This document shows, in pieces, positions 56,101 to 63,942 of a stretch of DNA of 64,000 nt. Source of the DNA: an uncultured Actinomycetes bacterium. Its GTDB lineage: Bacteria > Actinomycetota > Geothermincolia > Fen-727 > JACVIW01. The notes beneath the pieces were generated by a model. It had not been told where the DNA came from. It saw nothing but the letters and a program-made list of their open reading frames with translations, and ran no database searches. The stretch is from NCBI GenBank assembly GCA_937127245.1, contig CAKZLU010000011.1, positions 90,899-154,898 of the forward strand, given 5' to 3'. The position numbers were made by a program, and so were the translations under genes. Every line of letters starts with the position of its first letter. The first letter of the stretch is position 1.

Positions 56101-56293
56101 TGAGGCTATCCTTTTCCCTGACGACTACCAGAGGCTGGGTCTTTCCGCAGCCCGCTCAAGAGCGCTTATAATAAAGGGAGCCGTACGCGAGCACGCGGGG
56201 GCGGTCTCCGTGATAGCCAAAGAAATAGAGCCTATAGGCGCGGAAAAAAGCCTGGAAGAGCTCGCCACTCCGTCTGATGAGGCTGCGTTCTAA
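53129..56293 (+). CDS. dnaE2: DNA polymerase III alpha-type subunit, DnaE2/error-prone-like
   Basis: 1054 residues, the size of DnaE2 (ImuC) enzymes. Domains: PHP (about 1-200), polymerase palm and fingers (catalytic Asp in PDIDLD near 382 and in KIDILGQRG near 535), tandem HhH (about 820-860) and OB fold (VTVVGWVIAQRRAVT). The PHP site is degraded: HLNTHSKFSLLYG in place of HxHTEYSLLDG, and LTDRDG in place of LTDH. It therefore should not proofread. It starts 11 nt after dinB with AAGGTGAT. Operon context with lexA and dinB argues for a translesion role, though a replicative DnaE cannot be excluded without seeing the rest of the genome. Confidence 0.88.
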   Translation: MSFVHLNTHSKFSLLYGASSVEDLVSACAESGMEALALTDRDGIYAAVPFFEEATSAGIKPILGCDLEIAPPGKDAAKTHRIILIVRNEKGYSNLCKLITERHLGKSWEKGSCDEGAPLSLDRISQWSEGLFALCPDAELLEALVEIFGDNLFAEISNDGTKESHLKAEVLIEKAHRLGIFCAATNKVAFADPKDYNLHLLLSAVRLSKPISHIQPHERASPDCYLKTPREMGETFSLYPYTLAPEALAMTGEIARSCDFRFEMGSRIFPKVDIPPGETPFSHLAKLCLEGASRRYRPLSPEALDRLHYELEIIERLGFTPYFLVVHDIVRFCSERGIKAAGRGSAAGSMVAYVLGITYIDPLEHNLYFERFLSPAREDPPDIDLDISWRRRDEVLSYIYRRFGADKVAMICTFATMKSRMALRDAARAFGLSPEETFRLTKKIPHCRASQIEAAISVIPSCRGLEFESEPYRTVLELCARLDGFPRHLSVHAGGIVIADRPITEIVPLQRAAKGFIITQYDMGPIEKLGLLKIDILGQRGLSVIENSAALAEREHGKRIDTDSLPRDDPETFRLLSEGRTIGVFQIESPGMRSLLSALKPRSIEDLTLAIALIRPGASGSGMKELFLKRRAGLEPVSYIHTELELILSESLGTFIYQEQVMRAAAVIAGFTLEEADELRRAMTHRRSSEQMNAIRQRFIEGAVSRGVPERSAKAIFASLANFAGYGFPKAHAATYAEFAYQAAYLKANYPAEFMTSVLSNEAGFYHHSVYIEEAKRSGVRVFLPDINRSGADYSVVSGAIYIGLSRIKGIRRKTIDSIISARAEFPFTSLSDFLSRVDISEEETAALIKCGAFDAFENTRPELLWKLRIIYPAAGEARASGRRGFPGESARLFNPERMGLRVVLPRIPDYSPAEKIRMELELLEASVSSHPLEILASDWLPRATTKSTQITSALGKKVTVVGWVIAQRRAVTKDGRYMQFLTLEDLHGTYEAILFPDDYQRLGLSAARSRALIIKGAVREHAGAVSVIAKEIEPIGAEKSLEELATPSDEAAF

Positions 56294-56303
56294 ATACCGG
56301 GCA

Positions 56304-57512
56304 TCATCGATCGATTTCCTTTGAGCATACACCGTTTGCGCAAGCGCGGCTCCCATAAGATATACCGGGGGACATCGCACGCAGACGCTCGATTATGGGC
56401 GGCAGAATCTCAATCAAATAGTTTATTTCTTCCTCCGTGTTGCGCCTTCCCAGAGTGAACCTAACCGAGCCCTGGGCAAGCTCGCGCCCAAACCCCATGG
56501 CAAGGAGAACATGCGAAGGTTCAAGCGCCTCGGAGCTGCAAGCAGAACCGGTGGACGCGCATACGCCGCAAGCGTCCAGATGAAGGCATACCGCCTCCCC
56601 TTCCACGCCCTCGAAGCAAAAGTGAGCGTTGTTGGGAAGGCGCATCGTTTCGTGTCCCGTTAGGTGGGAGCCGGTTATGCTGGAGAGGATACCCTCTACA
56701 AGGGCGTCCCTCAAAGCGGCGATTTTCTCCGCCCTTTCCTCAAGCTCCCCCGCAGCCGCTTCAGCGGCGACGCCAAGTCCAACGATGCCGGGCACGTTTT
56801 CGGTACCGGCTCTCAATCCCCTTTCCTGCTCGCCACCATGGATAAGCCTTTCGACAGAACATCCTTCCCTGATGAACAGCGCCCCGATCCCCTTCGGTCC
56901 GTAGAACTTGTGGGCGGAAATGCTCAGAAGATCAACGCCGAGTTCACGTACGTCAACGTTAATATTGCCGACCGTTTGGACGGCGTCAGTATGAAAACAG
57001 ACCTCCGATTCTCTGCAAATCTTTGCAATTTCCGCAACGGGCTGTATCGTTCCAACCTCGTTGTTGGCATGCATTACCGATACTATCACCGTATCCTTTC
57101 TTATCTCCTTGCGGATATCGTCAGGATCCACAATTCCTGATGAGTCAACGCCTACGAGCGAGATCTCAAATCCCAGACGCTTAAGAAATCTGCAAGACTC
57201 CAGAACGGCATGGTGCTCGATGGCCGTTGTGATTACATGTCTTCCTTTTTCTCTAAGGGAAAGCGCCGTTCCAATCAGGGCAAGGTTATCCGACTCGGTT
57301 CCGCCGGAGGTGAAAACGATCTCGCCGGGGTTAGCGCCTATGAGTTTCGCAACGTCTTTTCTTGCCTGCTCGACCGCCGCACGCGCTTTTCTGCCCATCT
57401 GATAAATGGAGGATGGATTGCCGTACTCGTATGATAAATAGGGCTTTATGGCTTCGGAAACCTTTTTCAGCGGTGGCGTCGTAGCGGCGTGATCAAGGTA
57501 TATGGTTCCCAT
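56304..57512 (-). CDS. Cysteine desulfurase, IscS/NifS type
   Basis: 402-residue PLP enzyme that takes sulfur from cysteine. PLP Lys in SISAHKFYGPKG, PLP His in TAIEHHAVLES, and active Cys in CASTGSACSS on a flexible loop. Close to the family's usual length but with an added tail SRACANGVCSKEIDR, whose two cysteines might relay sulfur. No IscU or MnmA gene is adjacent. It converges on dnaE with 10 nt between stops. ATG start. Confidence 0.95.
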   Translation of the reverse strand: MGTIYLDHAATTPPLKKVSEAIKPYLSYEYGNPSSIYQMGRKARAAVEQARKDVAKLIGANPGEIVFTSGGTESDNLALIGTALSLREKGRHVITTAIEHHAVLESCRFLKRLGFEISLVGVDSSGIVDPDDIRKEIRKDTVIVSVMHANNEVGTIQPVAEIAKICRESEVCFHTDAVQTVGNINVDVRELGVDLLSISAHKFYGPKGIGALFIREGCSVERLIHGGEQERGLRAGTENVPGIVGLGVAAEAAAGELEERAEKIAALRDALVEGILSSITGSHLTGHETMRLPNNAHFCFEGVEGEAVCLHLDACGVCASTGSACSSEALEPSHVLLAMGFGRELAQGSVRFTLGRRNTEEEINYLIEILPPIIERLRAMSPGISYGSRACANGVCSKEIDR

Positions 57513-57817
57513 TTTTCTCAGCCTTTCCTTTTTCCGTAACTAATTCGGTCTCTTAATATCCCCGCGTCCAGGAAATCATCTTCTCTTATTCTATATCCCT
57601 TTAAGTAATTTCCGAGAATGTCACCGCTTATCAACATTCATAGTGAGAATCGCTTGGTCACGCAACCGCCTGAAAGCCCAAAAATACGTTTATCTCGTTA
57701 GCCATTATTTCACCAAAACGCACGAACACTAATGACGTCTTTCGAGCACGTGAAGCACCGCTGATGTATAATCTTTCCGCGATGTCAAATAAACACGAGC
57801 GACAAAACATCTCTCCA
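57513..57817. other. Divergent gap, cysteine desulfurase and FBP aldolase/phosphatase genes
   Basis: About 305 nt. TATAAT at 57769-57774 is a likely -10 box for the plus-strand gene, but its -35 (near 57746) is poor. No gene seen. Confidence 0.45.
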
Positions 57818-57848
57818 GTGGGGACAAAAAACAAGAAACTGTCCTCAC
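57818..57848 (+). promoter_or_regulatory. Leader hairpin before the FBP aldolase/phosphatase gene
   Basis: GTGGGGACA (57818-57826) pairs with TGTCCTCAC (57840-57848), 9 pairs with one G-U, around an A-rich 13-nt loop. It is transcribed if the TATAAT at 57769 is used and ends 46 nt before the start codon. Confidence 0.4.
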
Positions 57849-57894
57849 AACATAGCCTTGTGGTTTGTGTTGGTCAAGAAACGAGGGGGGGAAG

Positions 57895-58992
57895 ATGGCA
57901 GAAATTACTCTAAGTATCATCAAAGCGGATGTCGGTGGTTATGTTGGACATTCTGATGTCCATCCTGAGCTCAGGAAATGCTGCGTTGCTGAACTCGAAA
58001 AAGCCAAGAAAGAGGGTCTCATAATCGATTACTGTCAGGGAGAAGTTGGGGATGACATCGCTCTTATAATCACCCACACCCGCGGAGTGGAAAATGAGGA
58101 TATTCACCGATTCGCCTGGGACACCTTTACAGCCATGACTCAGGTAGCCAAGGAATACGGGCAATACGGTGCGGGGCAAGACCTTCTGGTTGACGCTTTC
58201 TCAGGGAACTTAAAAGGAATGGGACCAGGGTTTGCGGAGATGATCTTCGAGGAAAGACCCTCAGAACCCGTGATAGTGTTTCTCGCGGACAAGACTGAGC
58301 CGGGCGCCTGGAATATGCCGCTTTTTAGGATGTTCGCCGACCCGTTCAACACCATAGGTCTTGTGATAGACCCGAGCATGCACGAGAGATTTCGCTTTGA
58401 GGTACTCGACTTAATAGAGGAACGCAAAATAATCTTCTCCCTACCCGAGGAAATGTACGATATGCTCGTTTTCATAGGTTCTCCTTCGCGCTTCGTGATA
58501 AAGCATGTGTTCCGCAAGGGTTCCGATGAGCCCGTCGCCGTCACCTCCACCCAGAGGCTTTTCCTTATGGCAGGTAGGTATGTGGGTAAAGATGATCCCG
58601 TGATGGCGGTTCGGTGCCAGAGTGGTCTTCCCGCAGTTGGAGAGGTACTTGAGCCTTTCGCGTTCCCTCACGCCGTGGCCGGATGGATGCGGGGGTCTCA
58701 TCATGGACCGCTTATGCCTGTCGGGCTCGAAGACGACACCCCCACAAGATTCGACGGTCCTCCGAGAGTCGTGGGATTGGGTTTTCAGATTAAAGACGGC
58801 AGATTGATTGGACCGAGAGATATGCTCGGGGATAAGAGTTTCGACAACGCCCGGAAAATGGCGCTGGATGCCGCCGATTATTTCAGAAAGCACGGACCTT
58901 TCGAGCCCCACCGCCTGCCGCTGGAAGAAATGGAATACACCACAATGCCCAATGTGCTCAAGAAGCTCAAGGACAGGTTCAAGCCGGTATAA
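57895..58992 (+). CDS. Fructose-1,6-bisphosphate aldolase/phosphatase (archaeal type)
   Basis: 365 residues of the bifunctional class V enzyme, which makes fructose 6-phosphate from triose phosphates in gluconeogenesis. The N-terminus ITLSIIKADVGGYVGHSDVH is highly typical; later EYGQYGAGQDLLVDAFSGN, FLADKTEPGAWNMPL and DGPPRVVGLGFQ follow. Common in archaea and deep thermophilic bacteria. ATG 57895 follows GAGGGGGGGAAG; a frame from 57865 is rejected. A short leader hairpin is upstream. Confidence 0.95.
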   Translation: MAEITLSIIKADVGGYVGHSDVHPELRKCCVAELEKAKKEGLIIDYCQGEVGDDIALIITHTRGVENEDIHRFAWDTFTAMTQVAKEYGQYGAGQDLLVDAFSGNLKGMGPGFAEMIFEERPSEPVIVFLADKTEPGAWNMPLFRMFADPFNTIGLVIDPSMHERFRFEVLDLIEERKIIFSLPEEMYDMLVFIGSPSRFVIKHVFRKGSDEPVAVTSTQRLFLMAGRYVGKDDPVMAVRCQSGLPAVGEVLEPFAFPHAVAGWMRGSHHGPLMPVGLEDDTPTRFDGPPRVVGLGFQIKDGRLIGPRDMLGDKSFDNARKMALDAADYFRKHGPFEPHRLPLEEMEYTTMPNVLKKLKDRFKPV

Positions 58993-59162
58993 GAAAGACA
59001 CGGTTTGCGGGGAAATCTTAAGGCTGCTAAGCGGCTTGTTCTTAAGCGGGCGGGATATTCTTCTACGGAGAAACCTAAAGTTGTTATGGTTGCGGTTCGC
59101 ATCATGCTCGAAAGGGAACGCCTGGATTCGAAATTTTATGTGGACATTTTAGGTGATCAATC

Positions 59163-59966
59163 TCACCAGCCGCGGAGCATTGCTTCCCATTCGTTGGCAA
59201 ACAGCAATGATGCGAACTTCTGATACCTTGAAAAGGGAACGTTTTTGCCCACCCTCACAAGAAAAAGATTCGCCGAGTCCATTGCTACGTTCGGCTCGTC
59301 AGTAGCCATCTCAATAAACCCGTATCTACCCATCAGCTGAGCCCCCAGGTCATGGTACTGATATTTTGTCAGCCCCGTCTCCTCTAAATCCCAGTGCCAC
59401 GTGAATCCAGTTGTCAGAACGATCTTGTCCTCATAATAAGGGTCATCGAAAGCGACTTTGAGCATGGCCTCCGCAAGACCGAGCCGGCGGTAATTGCGAC
59501 TGACCTCGATGGCGCCGAGCTCAAAAAGCCACGGGTAGTTGGGCTTGCCCCACCTCTCCCTTTCTGAGGGCTTATGAATTCCTATGTAAGAAACAATCTT
59601 CGAACCGTGCGCCCCAACAATAACATTGCCTCCATCGCTCTTGCTAACCGTGATCAGCGCACGTTTCTGCCTCTCGGGATCGTGCCTGCTGAACATGCAT
59701 ATCCCGTCATCAATCGACATTGACTCGAGTTTTTCAGGGGAGCAATAGTTTTCAATCTCTATGGTTCCTTTTGCGGTTTCGACGCTTTTTGCAATCTTCT
59801 TCGGCTCTGCTTCTTTGACGGCGGTATCACGCTCCTCCTCCCTCTCGCCGAGAGGAATAGCGCCCTGCCAGCCGGTGAATATGGGCATACGTTCTTGCTT
59901 TTCCTTCTTCTTCCCGTTGCCCTTTTGGTCGTGCAACTTTTTCTCAGCTCCCAACGCACGAAACAA
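59163..59966 (-). CDS. GNAT acetyltransferase, AcuA-like
   Basis: 267 residues. The core (about 75-267) matches AcuA, which acetylates and inactivates acetyl-CoA synthetase: ELGAIEVSRNYRRLGLAEAM (acetyl-CoA loop), TTGFTWHWDLEETGLT and DSANLFLVRVGKNV. The first 70 residues are charged, Lys/Glu-rich and probably disordered. TTG 59964-59966 is taken as start without strong support; TTG 59936 or ATG at Met27 are alternatives. It is divergent from a CBS-domain gene of AcuB type, an arrangement fitting an acu regulation module. Confidence 0.8.
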   Translation of the reverse strand: MFRALGAEKKLHDQKGNGKKKEKQERMPIFTGWQGAIPLGEREEERDTAVKEAEPKKIAKSVETAKGTIEIENYCSPEKLESMSIDDGICMFSRHDPERQKRALITVSKSDGGNVIVGAHGSKIVSYIGIHKPSERERWGKPNYPWLFELGAIEVSRNYRRLGLAEAMLKVAFDDPYYEDKIVLTTGFTWHWDLEETGLTKYQYHDLGAQLMGRYGFIEMATDEPNVAMDSANLFLVRVGKNVPFSRYQKFASLLFANEWEAMLRGW

Positions 59967-60213
59967 TAAATACGACGGCTCATATCATATCAGAGATGGG
60001 CAGTGAATCTCCGAAAATTGGTAAGACTTGATTGGACAAAATCAAATTGGCCCACAAAAAGGCGTAAAGCTCATGCGGGAAATGACGGCGTCAATGGATA
60101 ATTTTTAAAACAACAGGTTTCAAAGTATAATAGCAACACGGTGCTCATCTGGCACTTTTATTGCCTTGCTCAATGGAAAAATGTCAGAAGGTGCCTGACA
60201 AAGGACGGTTGCT

Positions 60214-60639
60214 ATGAAAGATCTCCCTAAAAAGGTGCGCGATTGCATGACCAAAGAGGTATTAACCGTAAGACCTGAAGACCCCATTAGAAAAGTTTGG
60301 GAACTTGTTGAGGAAAAGAAACTCAGGAGGTTTCCGGTTATTGACGGAGAACGACTCGTTGGGATAGTGACCGACAGAGACCTGAGAAACGCTACCGCCT
60401 CCTCCGTCGTCCTTACAGAGAAAAAGTATCACGATTTTCTATTGGACACGATAAAGGTTGAAACGATAATGACTCCCAACCCGAGAACGGTTAGCCCGGA
60501 CACGAGCATTCGAGAGGCCGCGAAGATAATCCTTAATATGAAAGTCGGGGGGCTACCCGTGGTCGATGGAGATAGGCTTGTGGGGATAATAACCGAGACA
60601 GACCTCATAAACGCTTTTATAAGCGCCCTCGCGGAATAG
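60214..60639 (+). CDS. Two-CBS-domain protein, AcuB-like
   Basis: 141 residues made almost entirely of a CBS pair: VRDCMTKEVLTVRPEDPIR, FPVIDGERLVGIVTDRDLR and then VETIMTPNPRTVSPDTSIRE and GGLPVVDGDRLVGIITETDL. Such modules bind AMP, ATP or S-adenosyl ligands. AcuB lacks an ACT domain only in short forms; here there is none. TATAAT at 60126-60131. Divergent from the AcuA-like gene. Confidence 0.88.
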   Translation: MKDLPKKVRDCMTKEVLTVRPEDPIRKVWELVEEKKLRRFPVIDGERLVGIVTDRDLRNATASSVVLTEKKYHDFLLDTIKVETIMTPNPRTVSPDTSIREAAKIILNMKVGGLPVVDGDRLVGIITETDLINAFISALAE

Positions 60640-60865
60640 ATCCCACAACAGCCGCGCGGTTAACTGCCATACAATCTTGAGCTTTCAATGTTTTACTCCC
60701 CGAAAGAATGCTCCGGTGAATGGGCAAAATTTATCCGGATAGGTACTAATTTGTTTTTAAGAAACCGCAGACATTTAACGGAAAAGCGCTTGGGGCGTCT
60801 TTCAGTCTGCAAATCTGAGCTAATCGTTCAACAGCGACCATCCTGAAGGCTGCGGGCATAATTGT

Positions 60866-61333
60866 TCAAAGGTCGGTGTAAACATACCACTTTCCCTTTA
60901 CTCTTACAGTGTCAAAGAAAGGTCGCGCGTTTTTTGGCATCTTGCTTATGTCCTGAACCTCGGTTTTCTTCTCTCCCATAATAACCGCCGTGTATTTTAT
61001 TTTCCCATCCATCAAATGAACCACGGCTTTGTTCTTATGCTCATCTGAGTGAACGACCTTGAACTTCATACCCTCAAACTTGACCTTTATCTGCTCGAAC
61101 TTTTGCCTCGCAAGCTCCTCCTCGATTTTGCTCAAATTTCGTTTCTCGGGCGCGATGCACGCCTTGTATGTTTTCCAGTCTCCCTCCTCCCACGCCTTTA
61201 TAAACTCCTTTACCACCCCTTCCGGGGTATTCTTTTCGGCGCAACCCGACAAAGCCAGTCCAGCTATTAACATGACCGAAAGAAACAGAAAGCAAGTGTT
61301 TCGAATACCCAGAAGGTGACCACGCTTGTGCAT
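60866..61333 (-). CDS. Lipoprotein, DUF4878-like
   Basis: 155 residues. Signal peptide ending in a lipobox LALSGC, then an NTF2-like fold: TPEGVVKEFIKAWEEGDWKT, followed by a conserved HKNKAVVHLMDGKIKYT strand. ATG 61331-61333 sits 6 nt after GGAGG; ATG 61339 is too close to it. It lies 15 nt after the next gene upstream, a related lipoprotein, likely in one unit. Function unknown. Confidence 0.75.
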   Translation of the reverse strand: MHKRGHLLGIRNTCFLFLSVMLIAGLALSGCAEKNTPEGVVKEFIKAWEEGDWKTYKACIAPEKRNLSKIEEELARQKFEQIKVKFEGMKFKVVHSDEHKNKAVVHLMDGKIKYTAVIMGEKKTEVQDISKMPKNARPFFDTVRVKGKWYVYTDL

Positions 61334-61348
61334 CCCCATCCTCCTATT

Positions 61349-61900
61349 TCACTCACTCGTCTCGCCTGAGCGGGAAAGGGGAATCCTCACGTACCATCCA
61401 CTCTTGAACTTTTCAACTGGAAACTCGAGCGTGTAAGACTTCTCTCCTGAAAATTTTTCGGTCACGATCTGCTTCTTTTCCGCGTCTATGTAAGAGGAGG
61501 TTTCGGTTTTCGCGTCTATCGTTAAATCCGTGTTGCTCTTGCTCCCCTTTATGATGACTATTTTCCCCTCGACAATCTTCACCAACGCCTTGTTTTTGCC
61601 CTCAGGCCTGACTTTGAATTTCAATTTTTCCACGTTAAACTTATAAGCCTCGCTAACCTGGGGGAGAACCCTCTCCCGCCAGTACTGCACATCCTCCTGA
61701 GTCATCTTCCTTGTCTCCTCGGGAAGCACTGACTCCATGAAAGCGTTCCAGTTGTTTGTGTCAATGCCTGTAATGAATTTCTTCGCGGCTTCAATAGGTG
61801 TCGATGCCGCGCAACCTGTTGTCAATATAGGCGAGACGATAAACAAGAGCAACAAAATCACAACGCCGCTTCTCTTCCGATTTAAAATTCGCCCAAACAC
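61349..61900 (-). CDS. Lipoprotein, related to its downstream neighbour
   Basis: 183 residues with lipobox LTTGC and an NTF2-like domain: TPIEAAKKFITGIDTNNWNA and EGKNKALVKIVEGKIVIIKG. The layout (helix with a Trp, then a KNKA-V strand and GK-I) matches the next protein, so the pair arose by duplication. GTG start at 61898-61900 behind AGGAGG. Function unknown; surface-located on the membrane. Confidence 0.75.
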   Translation of the reverse strand: MFGRILNRKRSGVVILLLLFIVSPILTTGCAASTPIEAAKKFITGIDTNNWNAFMESVLPEETRKMTQEDVQYWRERVLPQVSEAYKFNVEKLKFKVRPEGKNKALVKIVEGKIVIIKGSKSNTDLTIDAKTETSSYIDAEKKQIVTEKFSGEKSYTLEFPVEKFKSGWYVRIPLSRSGETSE

Positions 61901-62114
61901 CGAAACCGCACCTCCTGAAAGTCAAATCATTTATCAGCCAACCCAGATAACTTAAAGACAGATATCCACTGCTTTTTCCATTTATAAAATAAATCCCTTT
62001 ACTATTTGAGGATACAGGCGGATTATAACATTTACTTTAGCATTTGCACCCACATGGAAAAAGCGCAGTTTTTCTTTCGCCTTCGATAAGCGCTAACAAA
62101 TTGAAAACCTTCTG

Positions 62115-62636
62115 CTATTCAAGGTTCAAGTCGAGTTTTCTGTATTCTTGAGCGAGTCTCTCATATGCTCTCTTGCCCGCCTCGAATGAACTCTTCGCCT
62201 CATCAGAAAGGGCTTTAATGGGTTTTGCCGGAACCCCGCCGACCAGCATGCCTGGCTCCACGACGGTTTTCGGCGTCACGACAGATCCTGCTGAAACCAC
62301 GCTGCCCTCACCTATTACCGCTTCATCGAGTACGGTTGAGTTGATGCCGATTACCGCCCCGTCTTTTATCGTGGCTGAATGAATCACCGCGCAATGCCCA
62401 ACCGTCACGTCGTTTCCTATGTCCGTTCTGTTAGCAACGTTGCAGTGGATAACGCAATTGTCTTGAATGCTCGTTCGGGCTCCAACTCTTATTGGATTCC
62501 AATCCGCGCGAAGAACCGCTCCCCACCAGACGCTTGCGCCACTTTCGACAGTAACATCGCCTATCAGAACAGCGGTCGGCGCAACAAAGGCGTCGTCGGC
62601 GATTTTAGGCCTCTTACCGTTTATTTCGATAATCAT
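62115..62636 (-). CDS. Gamma-class carbonic anhydrase family protein
   Basis: 173 residues forming a left-handed beta helix of hexapeptide repeats. The three zinc His are seen in CVIHCN and TVGHCAVIHSAT. The surrounding repeats are SVWWGAVLRAD and AVIGINSTVLDEAVIG, and the C-terminus is a helix. Interconverts CO2 and bicarbonate or only binds a metal, as the Cam acidic loop is short. ATG 62634-62636 follows GGAGG at 5 nt. Confidence 0.92.
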   Translation of the reverse strand: MIIEINGKRPKIADDAFVAPTAVLIGDVTVESGASVWWGAVLRADWNPIRVGARTSIQDNCVIHCNVANRTDIGNDVTVGHCAVIHSATIKDGAVIGINSTVLDEAVIGEGSVVSAGSVVTPKTVVEPGMLVGGVPAKPIKALSDEAKSSFEAGKRAYERLAQEYRKLDLNLE

Positions 62637-62721
62637 TTTCACCTCCCATACGCCTGATCGCCTAATTTTATTCGGGCAACACCAAAGCAATCAAAAATCG
62701 GACAAATTTCGAGAAACTGTA

Positions 62722-62750
62722 TTGACATCAGTAACGTTTAAGTTTATAGA
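62722..62750 (+). promoter_or_regulatory. Vegetative promoter
   Basis: TTGACA at 62722-62727, a 17-nt spacer and TATAGA at 62745-62750. The RsbW-like gene starts at 62786. Confidence 0.7.
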
Positions 62751-62785
62751 TACCCGAAGGAAATTTAAATGGGGGGCGCTCCCTG

Positions 62786-63256
62786 ATGGAAGAGGTCGAC
62801 GCTCAGGACATACATCAGCTCCGTAAATGCACCATTAGAAGCACGGGAGAAAAAAAGAAAGTCTGTAAGTACTCCCTCCAGCCTAAAGCAGAGAGCCTCA
62901 CCACCGTTAGAGAGTTCATAAGGACAACTCTTAAGCCTTTTGATTCAATAAGACCTCATGTACATGAAATTGTCTTTGCGACCCACGAAGCGTGTAAAAA
63001 CGCTGTGGAGCACAATCCCGAAAGCGAAGACCCCGTTGACATTGTCTGCGAGGTTTTTGAGGATTCGGTAATTGTTCAGGTCTCCGACAGGGGAAAAGGA
63101 TTCAACCCCAAAAATATCCCCAAACGTATACCTGACCCAACGGCGCTCGAAGGCAGGGGAATCTTTCTGATGCACGCGATGATGGACGCCATCGAAACGA
63201 AAACGGGCAATAACGGAACGACCGTCAGAATGCAAAAAAGGATCAGGGATTCCTAA
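62786..63256 (+). CDS. RsbW/SpoIIAB-like serine protein kinase (anti-sigma type ATPase)
   Basis: 156 residues, HATPase fold of the anti-sigma/regulatory kinase type. Motifs: N box THEACKNAVEH, G1 VSDRGKGF, G2 EGRGIFLMHAMMD. Members phosphorylate STAS antagonists and bind a sigma factor. The first 35 residues are polar. No STAS antagonist or sigma-B-type gene is adjacent. A clear promoter is upstream. ATG start behind a G-rich stretch. Confidence 0.87.
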   Translation: MEEVDAQDIHQLRKCTIRSTGEKKKVCKYSLQPKAESLTTVREFIRTTLKPFDSIRPHVHEIVFATHEACKNAVEHNPESEDPVDIVCEVFEDSVIVQVSDRGKGFNPKNIPKRIPDPTALEGRGIFLMHAMMDAIETKTGNNGTTVRMQKRIRDS

Positions 63257-63313
63257 CTTAAGCGACCCGCTAAAATTACCGTTTTTTCTGAAAACATCTT
63301 TCGGATGGCTGCG

Positions 63314-63850
63314 CTATGGCTGGAGTGATTCTTCTGAAGGAACTCCCTCAATGTATATTTCGACCCCCTGGATACCCTTACCGTTTGCAGTGGCTGTCTT
63401 TTTGATCTGGTTTTCTATAGCAAGGACCCGTGCTGAGCCTCCACCGTATTTTCTCATTTCCCCCGAGAAGTCGAGACGGACAACGCCTGATTCAAACGAA
63501 TAGGAAAGCAATTTAACGCCTTCCGGTATAGCGGTAGAAATACCCTCGGTTCGCTCACTCTCGGTGGGTCCCTCAAGGAGAGCCTGGACTGAGGCCGCCA
63601 CCGGGTCTGCCCCTTTCGTTTTCCGCTCTACCTCAACAAGTTCTTCTACCTTTAAAAAGTACACCTTCACATTAATGCTTTCAGCGGAGTTCTCCGATTC
63701 ACCATCGCGCGTGCGGGTGTTCCCCTGCTGAATTGAGCCTTTCGTGCCTGAAGAGCAGCCCCCACCAAGAATGGTAAGGGCAAGGAAGAAAACCAAAATG
63801 AGACGGAAAGTCGGCATATTTTCGTGATTGCGAGATTTTCTGAAATTCAT
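63314..63850 (-). CDS. GerMN-domain lipoprotein
   Basis: 178 residues. Lipobox ILGGGC, a Ser/Gly-rich linker and a GerMN domain (about 60-170): VKVYFLKVEELVEVER, DPVAASVQALLEGPTESE, IPEGVKLLSYSFESGVVRLD and QIKKTATANGKGIQGVEIYI. Found in spore-germination GerM and in actinobacterial LpqB-type proteins. ATG behind AAAGGAGGAAGAA. No sporulation genes in the window. Confidence 0.9.
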   Translation of the reverse strand: MNFRKSRNHENMPTFRLILVFFLALTILGGGCSSGTKGSIQQGNTRTRDGESENSAESINVKVYFLKVEELVEVERKTKGADPVAASVQALLEGPTESERTEGISTAIPEGVKLLSYSFESGVVRLDFSGEMRKYGGGSARVLAIENQIKKTATANGKGIQGVEIYIEGVPSEESLQP

Positions 63851-63942
63851 TTCTTCCTCCTTTTACCTTTAAAAAATCATGCTAAGGAGATATTGGCACC
63901 GCAAGCATCGCCGTTATTATAATATTTAATTATAATATCCCT

